A DNA stretch of 12,481 nt, taken from Actinomycetota bacterium. Its GTDB lineage: Bacteria > Actinomycetota > Actinomycetes > Nanopelagicales > Nanopelagicaceae. Positions 1-8,208 of the stretch are shown in pieces; position 1 is the first letter of the stretch, and every line of letters starts with the position of its first letter. Both the position numbers and the translations under genes were made by a program. The notes under the pieces were generated by a model. The model worked only from the letters and a program-made list of their open reading frames with translations. It was not told the DNA's origin and did no database searches. The stretch is from positions 1 through 12,481 of the forward strand of contig WLQA01000011.1 of the NCBI GenBank assembly GCA_009698515.1, in the 5' to 3' direction.

Positions 1-2
1 AA

Positions 3-2597
3 TCCCATGAAGTTTTCGCAGAATTAGTTGATTGGGCAAAACAACGACATGAAAATAGCAACGGCATTATAAAAATAAGATTGGTCAAAGGCGCCAACCT
101 GGCAATGGAAAAAGCTGAGGCCGAACTCCATGGCTGGGTGCCCGCACCTTATAAATCAAAATCAGATGTAGATGCCAGTTACTCTCGTTTAATTGATGTC
201 GCTCTTAATCCAGATCATGCAAATGCTGTCCGCATAGGTGTTGCTAGCCATAATCTGTTTCACATTGCCTTTGCTCTTGAAGTAGCAAAGAAACGTAAAG
301 TTCTTGATCAATTAGATATTGAAATGTTAGAAGGCATGGCCAATCCTGAAGCGTTAGCGGTGGCGAAAAGATCCTTAAGGATTTTGTTATATGCACCAGT
401 AACTCGCAAGGATGATTTTGCTTCGGCGGTTGCTTACCTCGTGCGCCGACTAGATGAAAATACCGCGCCTGAGAATTACCTTCGTTCATCTTTTGAAATT
501 GGAAGCAATCCGGTTAAGTTTGCAGAGCAGGCCGCAAGATTCAAGCAATCTGTAATTGATCGACATGTAATATCAACACACAGCTTGCGCCATGCCAAAG
601 TTAAATTTGATATTGATCAAAAATTTGTCAATGCTCCTAATGCTGATTCAACCAAGGATCAAACGCATCGTGAATTGAGTAAGGAAATAACTCAGATCAA
701 AAATTCGCAATCTCTTTCTATTCCATTAGTGATTAATGGCAAAACTATTACCGATCGGGATGAAGAGGTTGGTTTAGATCCAAGCAATAATGGGCAAGTT
801 TGGTACCGGTATAACGTAGCCAATAAAAATGATATTTCATCAGCTGTATCTGGCGCTAAAAAAGCGGGCGCAGAATGGGAAGCGTTAGGCGCAGTTGGTA
901 GATCTGAAATTTTAAATCGTTTTGCGCAAATTATGTTTGATGAGCAGGCTCAAAGTATCGCCATCATGAGTAAGGATGCTGGTAAAACGGTAGCAGAGGC
1001 AGATCCAGAGGTTTCAGAGGCAATTGATTTTGCAACATTTTATGCACGATCTGCAATTGATTTAAATTTAGAAAAGGATTCATCACCAACTGGTGTAACT
1101 GTGGTTGTTCCGCCATGGAATTTTCCATATGCAATTCCTTGTGGCGGAGTTTGTGCAGCATTAGCTGCTGGTAACTCAGTAATTTTTAAATCTGCTCCAG
1201 AAACTGTTGCCACTTCTTGGCAACTAATAAATCAATTATGGAGAGCTGGCGTGCCCAAGGAAGTTTTACAATTTGTTTCAACCAGAGATGATGAAGTTGG
1301 GCAATCCCTAATTACTCATGAAGAGGTTAAAGCGGTAATCCTGACTGGTGCATATGCCACTGCGCAATTATTTTCTAGCTGGAAGGATGAATTAAATCTT
1401 TTGGCAGAAACTAGTGGTAAAAACGCAATGGTATTAACTGCTTGTTGCGATATTGATGTTGCAGTTAAGGATCTAGTTCAATCAGCTTTTGGTCATGCTG
1501 GTCAAAAATGTTCGGCAGCATCACTGGGAATTGTCGAAGAGAGTATTTTTAATAATCCGGCATTTAAGAAGCAATTAATTGATGCAGTTGAATCTCTTTT
1601 TGTTGGTGCTGGTTATGAGTACTCAACAACAGTTGGCCCAATTATTAGAGCACCTGAATCGGCATTGCAGCGCGCATTAACAACTTTGGATGATGGCGAA
1701 GAGTGGTGGATCGCGCCAAAGCAATTAGATGATGCGGGCTTTATGTGGTCTCCGGGAATTAAAGTTGGCGTTAAGCCAGATTCTTGGTCACATCTAAATG
1801 AATGGTTTGGTCCGGTATTAGCAATTATGTGCGCACCTGATTTAGAAACTGCAGTTAAGTGGCAGAACCAAACACCGTATGGATTAACTGCAGGCATTCA
1901 ATCACTAGATGTTAATGAATGTGAGTATTGGATCGAAGAGGTTGAGGCTGGAAATTTATATGTTAATCGCGGAGTTACTGGCGCTATTGTAAATCGTCAG
2001 CCGTTTGGTGGATGGAAGTTAAGTAGCGTAGGTGCAACCGCCAAAGCTGGTGGCTTAAATTATGTTGCGACCTTACGTAATTGGAATCGCTTGCAACATT
2101 TCCTGCCAATGAAAGAACAAGCAAATCGCTGGTTTAAGGCAACTGGTGCAATCGCCATTGATCGAAGTGGCTTGGCTGTTGAATCTAATCTACAAAGATA
2201 TCGCCAGTACAAAAAAGGATTTCTAGTCAGAATTGATAGTGGCACTACCAAAGATGAATTAGATTTCCTGCATTGGATCAAAAAAGATCTTGGCGTGAAA
2301 TTACGTTTAAGTGCCGAGTCACTGATTCCTGGTTTAAATAATCTTGTAGTTGAAAGTTGGGAAGAGTTTGTTCATCATGCTACTGAGTTTGATCGAGTTC
2401 GTTGGTTATCAGCAGAGCTAACGCCAACAAATGCACTAATCGAAGTTGGTGTTGGTTGCGATCGCAGGGCGATTACTCAGCGTGGCGATATAGAACTTAG
2501 CCGCTGGTTCCTCGAGCAGAGTGTTTCAATTACACAGCATCGGTATGGAAATACAAATGCTGGTCCTAAACCAAGTTGTAGCGGGTTAGTTAAATAA
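3..2597 (+). CDS. putA: Bifunctional proline dehydrogenase / P5C dehydrogenase (PutA), 3' part
   Basis: Oxidises proline to P5C with FAD, then P5C to glutamate with NAD+, delivering electrons to the quinone pool. The reading frame is open from base 3 with no stop, so the true start is upstream of the window; the TTG at 81 is not a real start. About 865 codons are present, and I estimate roughly the first 290 of a corynebacterial-type PutA (about 1150 residues) are missing. The proline dehydrogenase part shows RLVKGANLAME and VASHNLF, ending near base 640. The aldehyde dehydrogenase part begins near base 715, with PWNFP near 1113-1127, catalytic Glu in LAETSGKN at 1407-1409, nucleophile Cys in GHAGQKCSA at 1509-1511, and EWFGPVLAI near 1800. 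A C-terminal tail of about 160 residues ends in an ITQHRYGN stretch, as in other PutA proteins. It converges on qcrB with a 16-base gap. Confidence 0.95.
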   Translation, partial: SHEVFAELVDWAKQRHENSNGIIKIRLVKGANLAMEKAEAELHGWVPAPYKSKSDVDASYSRLIDVALNPDHANAVRIGVASHNLFHIAFALEVAKKRKVLDQLDIEMLEGMANPEALAVAKRSLRILLYAPVTRKDDFASAVAYLVRRLDENTAPENYLRSSFEIGSNPVKFAEQAARFKQSVIDRHVISTHSLRHAKVKFDIDQKFVNAPNADSTKDQTHRELSKEITQIKNSQSLSIPLVINGKTITDRDEEVGLDPSNNGQVWYRYNVANKNDISSAVSGAKKAGAEWEALGAVGRSEILNRFAQIMFDEQAQSIAIMSKDAGKTVAEADPEVSEAIDFATFYARSAIDLNLEKDSSPTGVTVVVPPWNFPYAIPCGGVCAALAAGNSVIFKSAPETVATSWQLINQLWRAGVPKEVLQFVSTRDDEVGQSLITHEEVKAVILTGAYATAQLFSSWKDELNLLAETSGKNAMVLTACCDIDVAVKDLVQSAFGHAGQKCSAASLGIVEESIFNNPAFKKQLIDAVESLFVGAGYEYSTTVGPIIRAPESALQRALTTLDDGEEWWIAPKQLDDAGFMWSPGIKVGVKPDSWSHLNEWFGPVLAIMCAPDLETAVKWQNQTPYGLTAGIQSLDVNECEYWIEEVEAGNLYVNRGVTGAIVNRQPFGGWKLSSVGATAKAGGLNYVATLRNWNRLQHFLPMKEQANRWFKATGAIAIDRSGLAVESNLQRYRQYKKGFLVRIDSGTTKDELDFLHWIKKDLGVKLRLSAESLIPGLNNLVVESWEEFVHHATEFDRVRWLSAELTPTNALIEVGVGCDRRAITQRGDIELSRWFLEQSVSITQHRYGNTNAGPKPSCSGLVK

Positions 2598-2613
2598 AGC
2601 GGTAAAACTTTAG

Positions 2614-4206
2614 TTAGTGATGTCCGCCTTCGAGTTGCTTAACCTCATCTGGCGTAGGTTTTGCAACAACCTCTGCATTTGCAGCGCTAAATCTTGCTTG
2701 TAATTTGGCTCGAATGCCCTTTGGATTAAGTACGCCACCCTTGTCGGTTTGAACAAGTTCAATAGCTGCGGGTTGTTCGTGTTGGGTCAATGTCCATTTC
2801 TTTTCCGCTGAAAGTGGCTCATGAACTTCTACAAATTCACCATGTGGCAACATAACTAATCGGCCTGTTTCTCGGCCATGTAGTACCAATTCTCTATCTG
2901 CGCGTTGTAGCGACAAACAAATGCGCTTGGTAATTACAAAAGCAAGTGGTGGCAAAATAATTAAGCCAAATCGGGTAAACCACATAATTTGGTTAATTGT
3001 TAAATCAAAATGTGTTGCAATAATGTCATTTCCACCATTGATTAAGGAAACAATCATGAAGGTAAGTGACATTGCACCAAGAGCGGTGCGGTTTGGCACA
3101 TTGCGCGGACGATCAAGCAAATGGTGCTCTCGTTTGTCGCCAGTAATCCAACTTTCAATAAATGGATAGAGCGCCATTCCAGTAAATAAAATTCCGGGGA
3201 TGATTAATCCAGGAATTAATATGTTCCATGAAATGGTATGACCAAAAGCATGTGTCTCTAATGGGGGAGCCATTCGAACTAATCCATCAAGCCAACCCAT
3301 GTACCAGTCTGGCTGCGATCCAGCAGAAATTTGGCCGGGTGTGTATGGACCGTATAACCAAATTGGATTTATCGATGCAACCGCTCCAAGAAATGCAGTA
3401 ACACCAAATACGATAAAGAAAAATCCGCCAGCTTTTGCCATATACACCGGCATTAATGGGTAACCAACAACATTCTTTTCAGTACGGCCAGGACCTGGAT
3501 ATTGAGTGTGTTTCTGGTACCAAACCAACATTAAGTGCACAGTAATTAAGGCAAGAAAGATTCCCGGAAGTAACAAGATATGTACTGTGTAAATTCTCGG
3601 AATAAATACCTCACCAGGAAATGCGCCACCAAATGCAAAAAATGAGAGGTATGAACCCACTACCGGTAAGGCTTGAATAATCGCTTCGGCAATGCGAATT
3701 CCAGTTCCGGATAAAAGATCATCCGGTAATGAATAGCCAAGGAAGCCTTCAACAATTCCAAGTGTTAAAAGACCAATTCCTAGTAGCCAGTTGAACTCAC
3801 GTGGTTTGCGAAATGCACCAGTGAAGAAAACACGAAGTAAATGCACAACGATTGCGGCCATAAAAATTAAGGCAGCCCAGTGATGAATTTGTCGCATTAG
3901 TAAGCCACCACGAACATCAAATGAGATATGCAATGTTGATGCGTACGCCGCTGACATTTCTACATCTTTTAGCGGTAGGTATGAACCTTCATAGGTAACC
4001 TCTTTCATGGAAGGGTCAAACCAAAAAGTTAAAAAGGTTCCGGAAAGCAACAAAATAATAAATGAGTAGAGTGCAATTTCACCCAACATAAATGACCAGT
4101 GATCAGGGAATACTTTGTTTAAATTCTTCTTAATCCATGCGGCAGCGCCCGTGCGCTCATCTACATAATTAGCAACATTGCCGGCAACTCGCTCGCGTGC
4201 GGTCAT
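2614..4206 (-). CDS. qcrB: Cytochrome bc1 complex cytochrome b subunit QcrB
   Basis: Membrane subunit that oxidises quinol and carries two b hemes. It has 530 residues, close to the usual actinobacterial length. Likely heme ligands are H108 and H122 (RQIHHW ... VVHLLR) and H209 and H224 (TVHILL ... ITVHLM); the 14 and 15 residue spacings are those of the b6f-like and actinobacterial type. The Qo-site motif is PDWY (residues 299-302), the actinobacterial form of PEWY. TM segments include about 42-63, 111-128, 141-160, 205-228 and 259-277, followed by more helices and a cytoplasmic tail with the HGRETG and LPHGEFVEVHEPL stretches seen in mycobacterial QcrB. The ATG overlaps the qcrA stop by four bases (ATGA), with a GGAG Shine-Dalgarno inside the qcrA end, so translation is probably coupled. 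It is the last gene of the ctaE-qcrCAB operon. Confidence 0.97.
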   Translation of the reverse strand: MTARERVAGNVANYVDERTGAAAWIKKNLNKVFPDHWSFMLGEIALYSFIILLLSGTFLTFWFDPSMKEVTYEGSYLPLKDVEMSAAYASTLHISFDVRGGLLMRQIHHWAALIFMAAIVVHLLRVFFTGAFRKPREFNWLLGIGLLTLGIVEGFLGYSLPDDLLSGTGIRIAEAIIQALPVVGSYLSFFAFGGAFPGEVFIPRIYTVHILLLPGIFLALITVHLMLVWYQKHTQYPGPGRTEKNVVGYPLMPVYMAKAGGFFFIVFGVTAFLGAVASINPIWLYGPYTPGQISAGSQPDWYMGWLDGLVRMAPPLETHAFGHTISWNILIPGLIIPGILFTGMALYPFIESWITGDKREHHLLDRPRNVPNRTALGAMSLTFMIVSLINGGNDIIATHFDLTINQIMWFTRFGLIILPPLAFVITKRICLSLQRADRELVLHGRETGRLVMLPHGEFVEVHEPLSAEKKWTLTQHEQPAAIELVQTDKGGVLNPKGIRAKLQARFSAANAEVVAKPTPDEVKQLEGGHH

Positions 4207-5195
4207 GACGATCTCTCCCAGTAGCTAGGTCCAACAGATTCGTTGAATGGTTGTTGAGCAATTAAATAACCTTGCGCATCTACAGTGATTGCCAATTGCG
4301 GAAGCGGTCTAGCTGCTGGTCCAAAAATAACCTTTGCGGCTCTGGTTACATCAAATGTTGATTGATGGCATGGGCACAAAAGATGTTTAGTTTGTTGTTC
4401 ATAAAGCGCTACAGCACATCCCATATGTGAACAAATTTTAGAGAATGCAATTATTCCCTCATGTGTCCAAGATTTACGTTCTGCATCTAATTGAAACTCT
4501 TCTGGCCGCAAACGAATTAATAAGACGGCATCTTTACCAATATCTTCTAATGTTCTTTTCTGACCCATCCGCAGCTCTGGCAAAACCTGCGCAACTGCGC
4601 CAACTTCTAGATCAGAGGCCTTAATTGGCCGATCACCTGGATCGGTAACTAAGCGAGTGCCGGTGCGCCACGAAGTTTCTTCCAATTGTTTCTTTGGTAG
4701 TGGTCCTAAATCACGTAACAATAAAATCGGCGACAAACCAACTAAGCCAACTGAAATTCCTAAAGTGCGCTTAATTAAAGAACGTCTTCCCAGACCCGCT
4801 TCTGCTGAACGCTCTTTAACTGTTTTAACAAATTCAGATCGATCCTCATCACTTGATCTAAATTCGTGACGTTCTGCAATTACTTCAGTATCTGACATTA
4901 AAGTTTTTGCCCAATGCACAGCGCCAAATCCAATACCAAGTAAAGCAATTGTTAAGCCCATACCCAAGCCAAGTTGATGCGCATTTGTATTTCCAAGTAG
5001 TGGAAGGAATACAAATAGATCTGTCTTTATAAATATGTATGAGTAAATAAAGAGAATTGTGCCTACTGCAGATAATGCGAAGAGAATTGCAACTTGCTGT
5101 TCTGCCCGCTTTTCCGCTTTCGGATCATGATCTGCTTTGCGATGTACATGCTTAGGCAATCCTGGATCAGATAGCGGAGTTAAATCATTGGCCAT
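4203..5195 (-). CDS. qcrA: Cytochrome bc1 Rieske iron-sulfur subunit QcrA
   Basis: Carries electrons from quinol at QcrB to the c hemes of QcrC through a 2Fe-2S cluster. It has 330 residues in the actinobacterial three-helix form: TM1 about 34-57, TM2 about 75-98, TM3 about 144-160. A twin-arginine motif RRSLIK (137-142) precedes TM3, matching the known dual Sec/Tat insertion of actinobacterial Rieske proteins. The C-terminal domain has CSHMGC (255-260) and CPCHQS (274-279): cluster ligands C255, H257, C274 and H277, with C260-C276 as the expected disulfide. The usual CTHLGC and CPCHGS vary slightly (T to S, L to M, G to Q), and no ligand is lost. The start has AGGA seven bases upstream and lies 8 bases after the qcrC stop; the stop overlaps the qcrB start. 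Confidence 0.97.
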   Translation of the reverse strand: MANDLTPLSDPGLPKHVHRKADHDPKAEKRAEQQVAILFALSAVGTILFIYSYIFIKTDLFVFLPLLGNTNAHQLGLGMGLTIALLGIGFGAVHWAKTLMSDTEVIAERHEFRSSDEDRSEFVKTVKERSAEAGLGRRSLIKRTLGISVGLVGLSPILLLRDLGPLPKKQLEETSWRTGTRLVTDPGDRPIKASDLEVGAVAQVLPELRMGQKRTLEDIGKDAVLLIRLRPEEFQLDAERKSWTHEGIIAFSKICSHMGCAVALYEQQTKHLLCPCHQSTFDVTRAAKVIFGPAARPLPQLAITVDAQGYLIAQQPFNESVGPSYWERSS

Positions 5196-5203
5196 TTAAG
5201 TTC

Positions 5204-5998
5204 CTATCGTGCCTTCGAAGCAAGCCATACGGCAATGCCAATTAGTAATCCCAGGCCAAAGGTCCAAACAAGTAATCCTTCTGTTACCGGTCCGACACGT
5301 CCAAGGGATGCGCCACCGAGATTTGGTTCTGCTTCAGCAGCTTTAATCCATTTAATAATTGATAGTTTTTCCTCAACGGTAATTGTTTTGTCAGAAAAGA
5401 CTGGCATTGATTGTGGTCCAGTAATCATTGCTTCATAAATATGTTTTGGCTCAACACCCATAATTGTTGGCGCATATTTACCTTGCGTTAGAGCGCCGCC
5501 TTGACCAGCGAAGTTGTGGCACATTGCGCAGTTATTTCTAAATAATTCGCCACCTTCAGCGGTATTGCCATCTCGTTCCCATTCAATCTCTTCATTTGTA
5601 AGTGAAGCAGGTCCAGGTGCAAGGGAGGCAACATAAGCGGCTAATGCTGCAGTTTGCTCTTCGGTGTAAAGCGGTTTCTTGCGCATTGCTTGTTGGCTCA
5701 TATCAGCCATTGGCATGCGACCAGTACCAACTTGAAAATCTACAGAAGCTGCTCCAACTCCAATTAATGATGGCGCGATACTTCCACCTTCAGCATTTAA
5801 TCCATGACATGAGGAACACCCTTTAAGGAATAACTCTTTTCCTTCTGCAATCAAAGTTGATTTAGCACTTGCTGCTAATTGTGATTTAGCAGGAGCGGCA
5901 GTTGCAGCGGAGAAGGTAAAACCCAAAGATGAAAGTGCTACTAAAATCAAAACTGGAAGTGCAAATTTGTGTTTACGCAAAGATGATAATTTTTTCAT
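5204..5998 (-). CDS. qcrC: Cytochrome bc1 diheme cytochrome c subunit QcrC
   Basis: Diheme cytochrome cc that hands electrons from the Rieske protein directly to the aa3 oxidase, replacing a soluble cytochrome c in Actinobacteria. It has 264 residues: a basic N-terminus with a signal or anchor helix (about 12-34), two class I cytochrome c domains with CxxCH at 61-65 (CSSCH) and 157-161 (CAMCH), and a C-terminal TM helix (about 240-259) ending in a short positive tail. Candidate axial methionines are M95 or M97 in the first domain and M198 (QSMPVF) in the second. The AAGG Shine-Dalgarno five bases upstream overlaps the ctaE stop codon region (TAAGG), so it is probably translated in coupling with ctaE, which ends 7 bases before. 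Confidence 0.96.
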   Translation of the reverse strand: MKKLSSLRKHKFALPVLILVALSSLGFTFSAATAAPAKSQLAASAKSTLIAEGKELFLKGCSSCHGLNAEGGSIAPSLIGVGAASVDFQVGTGRMPMADMSQQAMRKKPLYTEEQTAALAAYVASLAPGPASLTNEEIEWERDGNTAEGGELFRNNCAMCHNFAGQGGALTQGKYAPTIMGVEPKHIYEAMITGPQSMPVFSDKTITVEEKLSIIKWIKAAEAEPNLGGASLGRVGPVTEGLLVWTFGLGLLIGIAVWLASKAR

Positions 5999-6005
5999 AT
6001 TAACC

Positions 6006-6632
6006 TTATTTAATCAGATAAATCGCAGAGAACAATGCGATCCATACGATATCTACAAAGTGCCAGTAGTAAGAAACTACGATGGCAGTTGTGGCTTGAG
6101 AGTGACCAAATTTCTGTGCTTTAAAAACTCTGATCATCACAACTAAGAATGCGATTAAACCACCTGTAACGTGCATTCCATGGAAACCTGTAGTCAGATA
6201 GAAAACCGAACCGTATGCATCTGAAGAAAAGGTAAGACCTTCTGCAACCAGAGATGCGTATTCATAAACTTGACCGCCAATGAAAAAAGCACCCATTAAG
6301 AAGGTAAGGGCAAACCATTCGCGCATTCCCCATTTAGATATCTGAAAGATTGTGCCAGAGCGACGAGCTTGAAATCTCTCGGCAGCAAATACTCCGTATT
6401 GGCAGGTTACTGAAGATAAAACTAAAACTGTTGTGTTGGTTGCGGCAAATGGAATATTTAACATGCCGGTAGATTCGAGCCAAACCTTTGGGCCTTGCAC
6501 AGCGCGGGTCGTAAAGTACATTGCGAAAAGTGCAGCGAAGAACATAAGTTCTGAAGCCAGCCAAACAATTGTTCCTACTGCGACCAAGTTAGGTCGATTG
6601 GCTTTACTTACAGTTCCTGCGTAGGTCGTCAT
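6006..6632 (-). CDS. ctaE: Cytochrome c oxidase subunit III CtaE
   Basis: Subunit III of the aa3-type cytochrome c oxidase, an integral membrane protein that stabilises proton uptake in the terminal oxidase. With the ATG at 6630-6632 it has 208 residues, the usual size for actinobacterial CtaE. Family motifs: WLASELMFF (24-32, with the conserved membrane Glu at 28), GFHGMHV (149-155) and YYWHFVDIVW (188-197); about five TM segments are visible. The frame stays open to 6860, but those extra codons are unlike the family and run into the divergent gene starting at 6752, so I reject the longer form. An in-frame ATG at 6669-6671 with AGAGG upstream is a weaker alternative. A TANNNT box five bases before the chosen ATG suggests a leaderless transcript. 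First gene of the operon with qcrC, qcrA and qcrB. Confidence 0.94.
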   Translation of the reverse strand: MTTYAGTVSKANRPNLVAVGTIVWLASELMFFAALFAMYFTTRAVQGPKVWLESTGMLNIPFAATNTTVLVLSSVTCQYGVFAAERFQARRSGTIFQISKWGMREWFALTFLMGAFFIGGQVYEYASLVAEGLTFSSDAYGSVFYLTTGFHGMHVTGGLIAFLVVMIRVFKAQKFGHSQATTAIVVSYYWHFVDIVWIALFSAIYLIK

Positions 6633-6637
6633 GGGGG

Positions 6638-6643
6638 AGATTA
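6638..6643 (-). promoter_or_regulatory. Candidate leaderless -10 box of ctaE operon
   Basis: On the minus strand TAATCT is followed by five C residues and the ctaE ATG. This TANNNT-N5-ATG spacing fits a transcript that starts at or near the start codon, which is common in Actinobacteria. No good -35 is visible 17 bases upstream. An AGGA lies 12 bases from the ATG, which is too far for a good ribosome binding site. Confidence 0.4.
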
Positions 6644-6698
6644 TTCCTGAAATAGAGAGGAATACCTTCATCGGACCTCTGCGGTGAGCCACCACCTT

Positions 6699-6718
6699 TG
6701 GGTGAAACTCATCACCCA
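6699..6718. promoter_or_regulatory. Inverted repeat in the ctaE / receiver-gene divergent region
   Basis: TGGGTGA-N6-TCACCCA is a perfect 7-bp inverted repeat in the 119-base gap between the divergent starts at 6632 and 6752. A second smaller one (GGTG-AGC-CACC, 6683-6693) lies beside it. It is placed about where the -35 region of the rightward gene would be. It could be a protein operator for both directions or, if ctaE is transcribed from further upstream, a hairpin in its leader. The repeat is seen; the function is inference. Confidence 0.45.
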
Positions 6719-6738
6719 GATAGCCATCTTCGACTATG

Positions 6739-6744
6739 TAGGAT
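6739..6744 (+). promoter_or_regulatory. Candidate -10 box of receiver gene - trpD
   Basis: TAGGAT lies seven bases before the ATG at 6752, fitting a leaderless start. The same bases include AGGA, which could instead serve as a Shine-Dalgarno at nine bases spacing, so the two readings exclude each other. No clear -35 is seen. Confidence 0.35.
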
Positions 6745-6751
6745 TGCTGGC

Positions 6752-7162
6752 ATGGACCAAGCCAAGCACCTAGTAGTAGCCCTCTACTCAGATGATGCAA
6801 CAGTTCGTTCGGCAGTAAAGACGGCTCTTGGAAAAAAGATTGATAAAGATTTACCAACACATGAAATCAGAGAATTTGCCACAGCGGCAGCTTTAAGATT
6901 ATTTGTTGATTCAAAAAAACATATAGATCTTTTTATATTAGATGGCGAAGCGGTTCCAGAAGGTGGCATGGGCGTTGCCCGGCAATTAAAGGATGAAGTT
7001 TTCAACTGCCCACCGGTATTACTAATAACAGGTCGGGCGCAAGATAACTGGCTTGCTACCTGGTCTCGCGCAGAGGCAACAGTTACACATCCAATTGACC
7101 CATTTACTTTGGCCAAAAAGTGCGCAGAAGTTTTGAAAACCAACTCAATTATTGTTAGTTAG
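6752..7162 (+). CDS. Stand-alone degenerate response-regulator receiver-domain protein
   Basis: A 136-residue protein with the shape of a CheY-like receiver and no output domain. Visible positions: acidic pair D14-D15 after the first strand (ALYSDD), likely phosphoacceptor D64 (LFILDGEA), T93 (LLITG) and a final HP in VTHPID where receivers have KP. The usual conserved Lys is thus replaced by H113, so normal phosphorylation signalling is doubtful. The stretches LDGEAVPEGGMG, RQLKDE, CPPVL and WLATWSRAEA are like a conserved actinobacterial family that I recall beside ctaE. The ATG at 6752 is chosen because upstream codons are unlike the family and lie in the shared promoter region. It is divergent from ctaE, and trpD follows after 5 bases, probably co-transcribed. 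Its partner is unknown; a role linked to respiration is only inferred from position. Confidence 0.8.
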   Translation: MDQAKHLVVALYSDDATVRSAVKTALGKKIDKDLPTHEIREFATAAALRLFVDSKKHIDLFILDGEAVPEGGMGVARQLKDEVFNCPPVLLITGRAQDNWLATWSRAEATVTHPIDPFTLAKKCAEVLKTNSIIVS

Positions 7163-7167
7163 TTCCA

Positions 7168-8208
7168 ATGAATTGGGAGCTAGTTTTTACAGCGCTCGCT
7201 GAGAAAAAAGATTTATCACCAGAGCAAATCAAATGGTGTATGAATCAGATTCTAATTGGCGCTGCCTCATTAGATCAGACCAAGCATTTTTTATTAGGTT
7301 TAAAAGTTAAAGGTGAGATTCCTAGTGAAGTTATCGCTTTAGTTGATCAGATGTACGCACTGGCAGCTCCAATCAATATTCCAGATCGAGCCGTGGATAC
7401 CGTAGGAACTGGCGGAGATGGTGCTAACACCATAAATATTTCAACAACTGCTGCAATTATTACTAATGCGGCGGGCGCCAGAGTTGTAAAGCATGGCAAT
7501 CGGGCTGCATCTTCAAAATCTGGATCTGCCGATCTTCTTGAAGCCTTAGGAGTAAGAATTGATTTAACTGGAGCAGAAGTAGAAAAAACAGTGTCAAAGA
7601 TTGGTATTGGATTTTGTTTTGCGCCAATGTTTCACTCTTCTATGAAACATGCAGCACCTGCCAGAAAAGAGCTTGGTGTTCCCACCATCTTCAATATTTT
7701 GGGACCGCTTTCAAATCCGGCAAAACCCAAAGCTGCTGCAATCGGTGTAGCGCGTAAAGAGTTACTTCCTTTGGTTTCTGAGGTTCTACTAAATCAAGGT
7801 AAAGAGGGTTTTGTTTTTAGAGGCGATGATGGCTTGGATGAAGTTTCGTTGTCTGGCCCAACTACTGTTTACCAAATACATGATGGCAATATCAATGTAG
7901 AAACTTTTGATCCAGCAGAGATCGGTATTGCTCGTTCAGAAATTCATGAATTACTAGGTGGTGATGCGGAATTTAACGCATCAATTACAGCAAAGATTTT
8001 TGCCGGTGAATCTGGCGCACCTCGTGATGCGGTCACTTTGAACGCAGCTTTTGCAATCGCTGCATTTAAAGCTGATTTTCATCTGCCGCTAGAGACTCAG
8101 ATTGCAAATGCTTATGTATTGGCTAATCAAGCAATTGATTCAGGCGCCGCCGCTTCGGTGCTTAAGAAGTGGGTTGATTTAACAAATGAAATTGCCAGCG
8201 CTAGATAG
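7168..8208 (+). CDS. trpD: Anthranilate phosphoribosyltransferase TrpD
   Basis: Transfers the phosphoribosyl group of PRPP to anthranilate, the second committed step of tryptophan synthesis, in the cytoplasm. It has 346 residues, the normal length. Motifs: GTGGD (80-84, PRPP pyrophosphate loop), KHGNRAASSKSGSADLLEALG (108-128, substrate and PRPP binding), and DGLDE (221-225, Mg-binding D224-E225). The catalytic core is complete. It follows the receiver gene by 5 bases with no visible Shine-Dalgarno, so translation probably depends on the upstream gene. No other trp operon gene is adjacent. The position next to ctaE, divergent, is the same as in mycobacteria (Rv2192c beside Rv2193, from memory). 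Its last 8 bases overlap the end of the opposing exonuclease gene. Confidence 0.96.
   Translation: MNWELVFTALAEKKDLSPEQIKWCMNQILIGAASLDQTKHFLLGLKVKGEIPSEVIALVDQMYALAAPINIPDRAVDTVGTGGDGANTINISTTAAIITNAAGARVVKHGNRAASSKSGSADLLEALGVRIDLTGAEVEKTVSKIGIGFCFAPMFHSSMKHAAPARKELGVPTIFNILGPLSNPAKPKAAAIGVARKELLPLVSEVLLNQGKEGFVFRGDDGLDEVSLSGPTTVYQIHDGNINVETFDPAEIGIARSEIHELLGGDAEFNASITAKIFAGESGAPRDAVTLNAAFAIAAFKADFHLPLETQIANAYVLANQAIDSGAAASVLKKWVDLTNEIASAR

Noticed and set aside
1613..1897. Opposite-strand open frames inside putA, and similar ones inside qcrA, qcrC and trpB
   Set aside because: They mirror strongly conserved coding sequence, have no recognisable protein features, and lack promoters or ribosome binding sites.
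2595..2612. Bidirectional terminator between putA and qcrB
   Set aside because: Only a 5-bp AT-rich stem (TAAAG / CTTTA) with an 8-base loop; too weak.
6660..6720. Possible fluoride riboswitch upstream of ctaE: the minus-strand hairpin with GATGAG in its 5' half and AAA after it looks like the first stem of that riboswitch
   Set aside because: The pseudoknot partner for the loop and the conserved TGATG...CTCTACT 3' part are missing, and the downstream gene is not a fluoride exporter. Only the simple inverted repeat is reported.
6633..6860. Longer CtaE reading from 6860
   Set aside because: The extra 76 residues do not look like subunit III and cover the start and 5' part of the divergent receiver gene; 208 residues is the family length.
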